A stretch of DNA of 14,804 bases. It comes from Thalassiosira profunda (Eukaryota; Bacillariophyta; Thalassiosirophyceae; Thalassiosirales; Thalassiosiraceae). Below are positions 8,755 through 14,804 of this stretch, piece by piece. The stretch covers positions 1-14,804 of the forward strand of contig JALLAP010001112.1 in the NCBI GenBank assembly GCA_036939355.1, given 5' to 3'. The translations under genes were made by a program, and so were the position numbers. How positions within the stretch are numbered: the first letter of the stretch is position 1; every line of letters starts with the position of its first letter. Under the pieces are notes generated by a model, which saw only the letters and a program-made list of their open reading frames with translations, was not told the DNA's origin and did no database searches.

Positions 8755-11700
8755 TCAGCTGATTTCATTGCCGCTCCCGTCGAGGGCGCTTGCAGGTGGC
8801 ACACCGAGGTTGTCTAATTCGCCATGGCAGTTGGTGAAATAGCTGGCATCAGGGAATCCATGCCTGCTCATACTGCCATCACGCGACGTCTTGTGATGAA
8901 CAGACGCCCAAGTGATAACGTTGTTCCTCCCCGACGTGACGGAGGTGCCAACCGAAAAGGTAAGCCCATGCATAAAGGCATACTTTAACCGGCGCAGAAG
9001 ATCCTTCCCGTCCATTGTAAGTGGCAGATAGGCTCGAGCGAACTTCGCAGCATGGCGCACTCCCGGATTCGAGTGATATTCCGTTTGAGTGCCTGCTGGC
9101 AAGTTGTATTCGATAACGATCGATCCTTCCGGGAACCCAGCGCAGGTAGCCAGGGGCTGCACGTATGACTTCATCCAGCCAGACGGAGACATCCCTTGGC
9201 GCACACCGAGCGGATCCCTACAGACAGGGCACTGCAGCTTTGACTTCAGAGCTCGCTGGATGCAGTCGTCGTGGAAGATGTGATTGCATCGAACAAGAGC
9301 CACGCAGCGACGATCTTTGAGTGTTTCGCAGCAGATGATGCATTCCTCGCCCAAATTGCTGAATAGGGGCGGCGCAACCAGAGCACCAGCTGGGATTGCT
9401 GCCAACACCAGTGGCGCGACGTAGTACAGAGTCTCTATTGGGACGAACGAAGGCTTTGACTGCTCAGTCGACTGAGATACAGGTTGCGCCAAAGAGTATC
9501 TGGGAGCCAGCGAAGATGCTCCAGGCTGAGTCCCTAAAGCACCACCCCCAAAGGCTGGAGCCCCGAATGGAAAGACAGGCGGGCCAGGCTGCGCGGTCGC
9601 ATTGGCTGTTGGCGCAGAGATCTGAAACCCAGTCGAGGGACAGCCCGTCGTGCGGTCGTCTAGACGCAGCTCCTCGAACGATTTGTGCTCGTATTGGGGC
9701 ATGGCGGTGATGGAGTGCAAAACGATCGCATTTGTACCGTCTGACTTGAACGCAGGTTGGTATGGGACGGTTGAGGGTCCTACGTGCGGATGCTGTGTGA
9801 CAGCTGAGCCCCATCCCGTGAAGGTGTTGCTTGAGCTCGCTGGAACGCTGAATGGCGTAGCTGTCACGGTGCTAAACAGCTGTCCAGGAGGATCCAGTTG
9901 CTGCGAAATTTCCACACCGGCCAATGGGATAGGGGCGCCATATTCTCCGTTGCTCGAGAGATCAGGCGCAGGGCTGGGAGCATATCCAAATTGGTGACAC
10001 TTCCTCTTTTTGTTCGAGGATTGACCAGAAGCTTCATCGGTGCTGCGCTTGCGCCCCGGTGGGCTCTGGCTCTGAATGCTGCCATTTCTACTGGACTCAA
10101 ACGGCGCGCTCCAGGGTGTCTTCACACCTGCCGCCACCGGTGCGTTGGGAGGCGCTGTGGCCGCTGCCGGTACACCCAGTGATACGGGCGCAGCGCTCAG
10201 CGTTGGAAGATAGTGTGCCGTAGGCAATGTTGGAAACTGAGCTGAAGTCGCGAAAGGAGCTCCAAAGCTAAAGCTGAAGCCACCTCCTGAGGCAGGGGGC
10301 TTTGCCTCAGACAAGTCCCGGCCACTGCTTACATTCCCAGCTGAGGCTGCAGAAGCGGCGCCAAAGCGAAACACTGCTGTTGCGCGAGTTGGCACGGAGG
10401 CTTCGTACGCGCCACAAGGCTCCAGTCCAGTCTTTCTGCCGGATGCTGCAGCCGGGACATCCGTTGCAGGTGCTGGTGCCCTGGACACTTCTACTTCCAT
10501 TGGATTGACCGTCCGCCATTTGTCCGACAGCTTTGCGAACATCTCATCTTCCCTTCCCTGTGAATTGCGAGAAGGTGCAAAGGTAATTGTGAGATGTCTA
10601 AGGCTGGACATTTCTCGTTGCAGGATCGCACGCACCTTGTGATAGTACCAGTACTTATCGGCACTTGCAGCCTTGGCTGGATTGAAGACTTGGATGTAAA
10701 GCTTTGTCAAGGCACGGTAATCCTTCCTATCGATACCATTGAGCCGTGCCAAGAAGAGATCGTTCAATGCGTTTGGTTTGTTGTATCTCGTGGCGAGCTT
10801 GACAAACATTTCAGGCTCTTTTCCCTGGTCAGTCGGCAAGAAGGTGAGTCATACAGAAACTGGAGCCATCTTCAAGTTCAATCATGAGATGCCCTTACCT
10901 TGTACTTGCTCAAAAGGGCATCAACCCCCGCAACTTTTGCCAGATCAGTCTCAGAGTAAAACTTAGTCAGCATCAGTTTGTAATCAGACACGGTGACAGC
11001 TGTGGCGCTGTGAAATACTGGCTCCGATTGAGGTTGAAGCTCCGGAGCCCCAAACAGACCCCGGGCCGAGGTGGAAGGTGCACCAAAGCTGAAGCCCACC
11101 CCCGTTGCAGAGTTCGCAGCTTGCGCTGAGGTTACGCCGACGAAGCCAGGCGCAACCGTCGATGGCATCTTGCCAAACAGCCCGACCGGGACTTTGTACG
11201 CATCCCCCTTCACTGCCGCCTCCGTATCAACAGAGCTGGATTGACGTATCGCGGGAGCAGACGTCGATGGCACATTACTCCGAAATGGGCTGCTTCGCTT
11301 GCCAGTTCTGAACACGTCGGCCAGAATCAGCCCTAAGGCCGTTTCCAAGCTAGCAATACACTTCTTGCCCTCCACCGAGGCAAGGATCGTAGAGTCGTAC
11401 TTCACCAATGGAAGGCACTGGGCCGAGGATTGGAGCACGATTTCGTTGAACTTGTCGTCGATCGGCCAGCCGTTGCGGTCCAGCTTTGCGTTGCTCTTCA
11501 ACCTATCTCCTACGACAGTGTGGGCGTCGACCGTTGTGGTCGCCGAGAGAGAGCGAGTAACCCGAAAGGTCTTGCCCTGGAGCCGCCCAACGATCAAGCC
11601 TACGTTTCCGTAGGACGAGAAGGCAACTGCGTTGTTCGCCGTGTACACACCGTCACCAAAGCGGCATCCGTGGGCTGTCCCGCCCACAGATTGCCTCGTC

Positions 11701-12038
11701 CTATCGCCCTTCGTCAACAAACCGTGAGTGCGGATCTCCGGCAGATTCCTCGCATCCGTGTAGTGGTACCCAACGTCGACAGCGGAGGGAATGCCCTGGT
11801 CGATGAACTGCTTCTGGAGCTTGACCATACGCTCGGCGTAGTGGGCCATGTCATCGAAAGCAACGGCCTCGATGTGGTGTTTCGTCAGAGCCGGGAAAGA
11901 TTCGTTCGTAGCCTTCGTGAGGGTGAAGACGCGTTCGACGAGGGCGACAGCCTTTCCGGCATTCGACATCGACGTGGGCCCCCGATCGTATTCCAGCTGT
12001 CGCCACTGGGTGGGCGTAAGGCTCTTCGATGTTGGCAT
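8755..12038 (-). CDS. PARP - FG linker - RING-H2 - Deltex C-terminal (DTC) fusion
   Basis: Three exons (12038-10899, 10824-10636, 10557-8755), all joined in phase 0, give about 1043 residues. Residues ~88-216 form a PARP-type ADP-ribosyltransferase domain: His92 (GYHYT), Tyr131 (FGDGVYTANNA) and Glu199 (FNEIVLQSSAQ) match the H-Y-E triad. Residues ~280-345 carry GLFG and FGAP motifs. Next come two copies of a 'K|GxExEMFxKL' module. A long Pro/Ala/Ser linker follows, with FRFG, FSFGAP and FPFGAP motifs and a bipartite NLS at about 612-629 (RKR ... KKRK). A RING-H2 finger spans C849/C852, CNHIFHDDC and C886/C889. The DTC domain follows (GWMKSY, AYLP, VGTSVTSGR, HHKTS). RING-DTC proteins are E3 ubiquitin ligases whose DTC binds ADP-ribose/NAD+. 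A nuclear ADP-ribosylation-coupled ubiquitin ligase is the likely role. The start ATG has a good context (AACAATGCC). Domain calls are firm for DTC and RING, good for PARP. Confidence 0.85.
10558..10635 (-). other. Intron 2 of the PARP-DTX gene, 78 nt, stop-free and 3n
   Basis: The donor is CACAAG|GTGCGT and the acceptor TTCACAG|GGAAGG. The 78 nt contain no in-frame stop, so conceptual translation reads straight through it as 26 extra residues. Removing it restores YYHK|GREDEMFAKL, which parallels SKYK|GKEPEMFVKL at intron 1. Intron status is therefore well supported, although retention would be silent in frame. Confidence 0.8.
10825..10898 (-). other. Intron 1 of the PARP-DTX gene, 74 nt, phase 0
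   Basis: The donor is AAG|GTAAGG and the acceptor GACCAG|GGAAAA. Splicing joins LLSKYK to GKEPEMFVKLATRY and unites the PARP frame with the RING-DTC frame. Without it the PARP frame stops six codons into the intron. This intron is therefore the evidence that the two halves are one gene. Confidence 0.88.
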
Positions 12039-12171
12039 TGTTCAGATGCTGTGTTTGAGTTTGGTTGCCTCAAAAGAAAGTGAGGCGCTCCAAAGAGGCG
12101 CAGATCTGTTGACCACCGACAAGCGTGGAATGAAAGTCAGAAACCATCTTTCCATTTCCATCTGTCGGAGG
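12039..12171. other. Intergenic spacer upstream of the PARP-DTX gene
   Basis: This 133-bp gap lies between two minus-strand genes. It must contain the 3' end of the cyclotransferase-like transcript and the promoter or 5' UTR of the PARP-DTX gene. No gene or recognisable promoter box was seen. Confidence 0.35.
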
Positions 12172-12648
12172 TCACATCACTTCCGATTGCGATCTTTCAT
12201 CTCTCTCTCTTTGAAGCCAATCCCCCGATGGGATGGGGTGCTGTCTGTCGCAATTGTGCGTGCCGTGGTACACGTATGCCTTCACACTCTGCGACGGACG
12301 TTTATTGTCGTCGGAGGACAGGTCCACATCCACCACCGTTCGATCGTACAGATTCATAAGAGATCCCGGGCCCTTGCATCCTTCGATTTGATCGAACAGT
12401 TGCAATTTCTTCCGCCACAACTCGTCGTTTGTGGTTGACAACACATATCCGAGGACAGAATCGTTGCGCCCGTACGATGGGTCGAGAACGACGCACGCGT
12501 ATCCTAGCTGGGAACGAAACAGGCGCGCCTTCGACAGCCTCGCCGATTGGGCGGTCATCCCTCGCACCGATTCCTCCGTCCAGGCTTGGCCCGAATCGTC
12601 GTCCGGGCGGAGCGATCCGTACACGAACACGTGCCTGGTGACGTCCAT
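12172..12648 (-). CDS. Gamma-glutamylcyclotransferase/AIG2-like protein
   Basis: The chosen ATG at 12648 gives 158 residues, a normal size for a GGCT-like domain. VFVYGSL (YGSL at 10-13) is the family's N-terminal substrate-loop signature. FDQIEG places the presumed catalytic acid at Glu89, followed by YDRTVVDV and AYVYHG. A terminal SGDW (from 141) is also typical. Enzymes of this fold release 5-oxoproline from gamma-glutamyl peptides or amines, including in glutathione breakdown; the substrate here cannot be read from sequence. The same frame stays open for about 300 nt upstream without another ATG and includes a hydrophobic stretch (LVLLVVGFLCGAC), so a spliced or non-ATG N-terminal extension (signal peptide or anchor) is possible. 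The gene is divergent from the ABCF gene. Confidence 0.78.
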   Translation of the reverse strand: MDVTRHVFVYGSLRPDDDSGQAWTEESVRGMTAQSARLSKARLFRSQLGYACVVLDPSYGRNDSVLGYVLSTTNDELWRKKLQLFDQIEGCKGPGSLMNLYDRTVVDVDLSSDDNKRPSQSVKAYVYHGTHNCDRQHPIPSGDWLQRERDERSQSEVM

Positions 12649-12985
12649 GCTAGAATCTGGGGGGTGGCTGGGGGTGGTGGCAGAGCTGATGTCTGATGCG
12701 GCGTCGGCCTCCCTAAACCTTGTCCCGCCGTTCACTTCGATGCAAGCACCGCAGAGGAATCCGACTACCAACAACACCAACTTGCAGCGCCGTGCCTCTC
12801 CACTCTCCGCGGAGGAAGGCGCCACAGCTAGAGCATGATGTGAGTGAGGGTGCTTGCTTTGGGAGGGGCTACCTGTAAGACCTGGCAACGACGGCCGGAC
12901 GGCCGGATTTTCTCTGATTTCCCCCCGCCGGCGCCGCTCTCCGCCGCACAAACCGCCTCCCTATCCGAGCACGCGGCATCTAATC
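12649..12985. promoter_or_regulatory. Divergent promoter region, cyclotransferase-like / ABCF
   Basis: The 337 bp between the two start codons probably serves as a bidirectional promoter. No TATA box was found. Part of it (about 12742-12786, minus strand) encodes a hydrophobic peptide in frame with the downstream cyclotransferase, so the 5' end of that gene may extend into it. The stretch next to the ABCF start is GC-rich (CCCCCCGCCGGCGCC near 12921). Confidence 0.35.
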
Positions 12986-14804
12986 ATGGCCGCCCCTCCC
13001 GAGGAGGAGCTCCGGAGCGCGCTCGCGTCCGTCCTCCTCCAGGATGGCGACGACGCGCAAGGCGTAGTTGATGGCATCGATGGAGACATAGTTGATTACC
13101 TCGCGGGCATGCTCCACGACAGCGGCCTCGAGGACGTGGAGGACTCCATCGGCCCATTCTTGGAGGGTTACGGCTGCGACGAGGATCTGGTCAAAGCGTG
13201 CGGGGATGCAGTGCTGAAGTGTAACAATGGCGGGGGCGACGATGGCGATGGGAACGGCGGCCACGTGACGAATGGAAACGGCGATGACGGTGCACCCCAG
13301 GGGGCGGTCAAGCTGAAACAGGGCATCGTGTCGATGTCCAGCGCCTTGACGGATCAGAGCGAGGCCGAAATCGACGCCACTCGATACATGTGGGGCCAAG
13401 ACAAGTGAGTGCACGTGATATGTCAGCTATCGGGGATATCAACACTTGCAATTCTTTGCTCACCCCTTTGCCATCTCGTCACTTGCAGCAAAATCGCCGC
13501 GATGACCAATCAAGCCCGCGACGCCCACGATTCCACCGTGTCCGCAAAGGACAAGCGCAAGGCGCGGAAGGAGCTCGAGGCCGCCCGGAGGGAGTACGAG
13601 GCGAAGATGGCCCTGCTGGAAGCCGAGGAGGAGGGGGACGCCGGCAAGGCGAGCGTCAGCAACATGGTCATCCCCGACTATCGCTCGGGGAGGAACGAGA
13701 AGGACATTCACGTGAGGAACGTGTCGCTGAGCCTGGACAACGGCACGCCCCTGTTGGACGACGGGGAATTGAAGTTTGCCCATCGGCGAAGGTACGGTTT
13801 GGTTGGCAAGAACGGTGTGGGTAAAACAACGCTTTTGAAGGCGATTGCTGCATTTGAGGTGGAGGGGATGCCGCGCCATCACCGCATACTTCACGTGAGG
13901 CAGGAGATTCGAGCGGCGGGCGGGGACATCAGCGTGCTCCAGGCCGTGATGGATGCCGATGTGGAGCGGAACACGTTGATTGAAGAGGAGAAGCAGCTGC
14001 TGCAGCGGCTGGAAGGGGAGGGACCAACGGGCGACGGAGGACCCAGCGGGGCATCGGTAAAGGCAAAGCTGGACAAATTAAAGGCAAAGAGCAAAGAGGA
14101 GGCAGATGGCGCGGACGACTCCTTCAACGCGGACCTGAAAAGGTTGGACGAGGTTTACGAGCGGTTGCAGGTTCTGGGCAGCGACACGGCCGAAAGTCGC
14201 GCCTCCACCATCTTGTCCGGGCTTCAATTCACGCCTTCGATGCAGAGCGGTCCTACTTCGGCGCTGTCAGGGGGCTGGCGGATGCGCGTCGCACTCGCCG
14301 CAGCACTGTTCATCGAGCCAGAGTAAGTCTTCTTTGCACCTGTCAACAAAAGAACTGCAGCAGCGTCTCATCAACACTTGTCTCTGCGTTTCACGTAGTC
14401 TTCTCATGTTGGATGAACCGTGAGTTTGCTTGAGTTGTTGTAAATGTTGTTTGGAACGCGACTCTTATCCCTCCTTTTCCTTCCAGGACGAACCACCTCG
14501 ATTTGGAAGCTGTCCTGTGGTTGGAGAGTTACTTGCAATCCTATCGGCACACCCTGATTGTTGTCTCCCACGACCGCTCGTTCTTGAACGAAGTTTGCAC
14601 GGACACGATCGAGTTCGCTAAGCGGAAACTGACCTACTACAAAGGAGATTATGACACCTACGTGAGGACTTCGGAGGAGAATGTGAAGAACTTGATGCGA
14701 GTGTACCAGGCCTATCAGGATAAACGCGCACATATGATGGAGTTCATCACGAGGTTCAGAGCGGCCGCCAATCGAGCAAAGCAGGTGCAGAGTCGCGTCA
14801 AAGC
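12986..14804 (+). CDS. ABCF3: ABCF3/GCN20-type ATPase, 5' portion (runs off window)
   Basis: Four exons are visible: 12986-13404, 13489-14322, 14399-14419 and 14487 to the window end. All three joins are in phase 2 and give about 530 residues. The acidic N-terminal ~140 residues (IVDYLAGMLHD, DEDLVKACGDAV) match the GCN20/ABCF3 N-terminal region used for partner binding. A Lys/Glu helix (KDKRKARKELEAARREYEAK) then leads to the first ABC domain: Walker A GKNGVGKT (246-253, Lys252), ABCF signature LSGGW (399-403), Walker B LLMLDEP (419-425), the TNHLDLEA D-loop region, and switch His453 (SHDRS). The helical linker follows (MRVYQAYQDKRAHMMEF), and the second ABC domain lies beyond the window. 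ABCF proteins are soluble, lack membrane segments and act with ribosomes; yeast GCN20 works with GCN1 to activate GCN2. No lesion is seen. Confidence 0.92.
13405..13488 (+). other. ABCF intron 1, 84 nt, phase 2
   Basis: The donor is GACAA|GTGAGT and the acceptor CACTTGCAG|CAAAAT. Joining gives WGQDNKIAAMTNQARD and links the N-terminal region to the first ABC domain. Confidence 0.9.
14323..14398 (+). other. ABCF intron 2, 76 nt, phase 2
   Basis: The donor is CCAGA|GTAAGT and the acceptor CACGTAG|TCTTCTC. Splicing restores IEPDLLMLDEP, the expected spacing from the LSGGW signature helix to Walker B. Confidence 0.9.
14399..14419 (+). other. 21-nt micro-exon encoding ABCF Walker B
   Basis: This exon carries the last base of an Asp codon, LLMLDE, and two bases of Pro. 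It is flanked by a TAG acceptor and a GTGAGT donor. It contains the catalytic Glu of the first ATPase site. It is a multiple of three, so skipping it would delete seven residues in frame. Confidence 0.88.
14420..14486 (+). other. ABCF intron 3, 67 nt, phase 2
   Basis: The donor is AACC|GTGAGT and the acceptor, after a pyrimidine tract, is TTCCAG|GACGAA. Joining gives DEPTNHLDLEA, the invariant ABCF motif. It is the shortest intron in the window. Confidence 0.92.

Noticed and set aside
12649..12951. Cyclotransferase-like protein starting at 12951 (259 residues)
   Set aside because: The codon there is TTG on the minus strand, an unlikely start in a nuclear gene. The first in-frame ATG is 12648.
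1..14804. tRNA, rRNA, CRISPR array, transposon or viral genes
   Set aside because: Reading both strands showed no cloverleaf-like gene, no regularly spaced repeats, and no transposase, reverse transcriptase or capsid-like product.

Overview
The window looks like nuclear DNA from a photosynthetic stramenopile, most likely a centric diatom of the Thalassiosira type. Four things point there: short GT-AG introns (67-84 nt) in otherwise compact genes; intergenic gaps of only 71-457 bp; a predicted plastid preprotein whose signal-peptide cleavage site is followed by Phe (A|FQP), the stramenopile 'ASAFAP' type; and a mix of eukaryotic families (Deltex, PARP, ABCF, RNase-inhibitor-type LRR). The assignment is inference, because no rRNA or other marker gene is present.

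Layout, left to right. (1) 142-2252 (+): an LRR protein containing a 393/396-bp tandem duplication, broken by a 1-nt deletion in the second copy. (2) 2324-4161 (-): a plastid-targeted protein joining a Rossmann-like NAD(P)-binding region to a C-terminal thioredoxin domain, with one intron. (3) 4162-4618: a divergent promoter region. (4) 4619-8605 (+): a 1328-aa, mostly disordered acidic/Ser-rich protein with two CxxC zinc sites, one resembling the autoantigen-p27 zinc ribbon. (5) 8755-12038 (-): a three-exon gene for one polypeptide with a PARP-type ADP-ribosyltransferase domain, a duplicated 'KGxExEMFxKL' module, an FG/GLFG-bearing disordered linker with a bipartite NLS, a RING-H2 finger and a Deltex C-terminal (DTC) domain. 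(6) 12172-12648 (-): a gamma-glutamylcyclotransferase/AIG2-like protein. (7) 12649-12985: a second divergent promoter region. (8) 12986 to the window end (+): the 5' part of an ABCF3/GCN20-type ATPase with three introns and a 21-nt exon carrying Walker B.

The genes are unrelated housekeeping and accessory functions, not an operon. The most notable locus is (5). In humans the PARP and RING-DTC activities sit on two proteins, PARP9 and DTX3L, which act as a heterodimer. Here they are encoded in one reading frame, with an apparently complete H-Y-E PARP triad. This suggests an enzyme that could place ADP-ribose and then ubiquitylate at or through it. No tRNA, rRNA, CRISPR array, mobile element or replication origin was seen.
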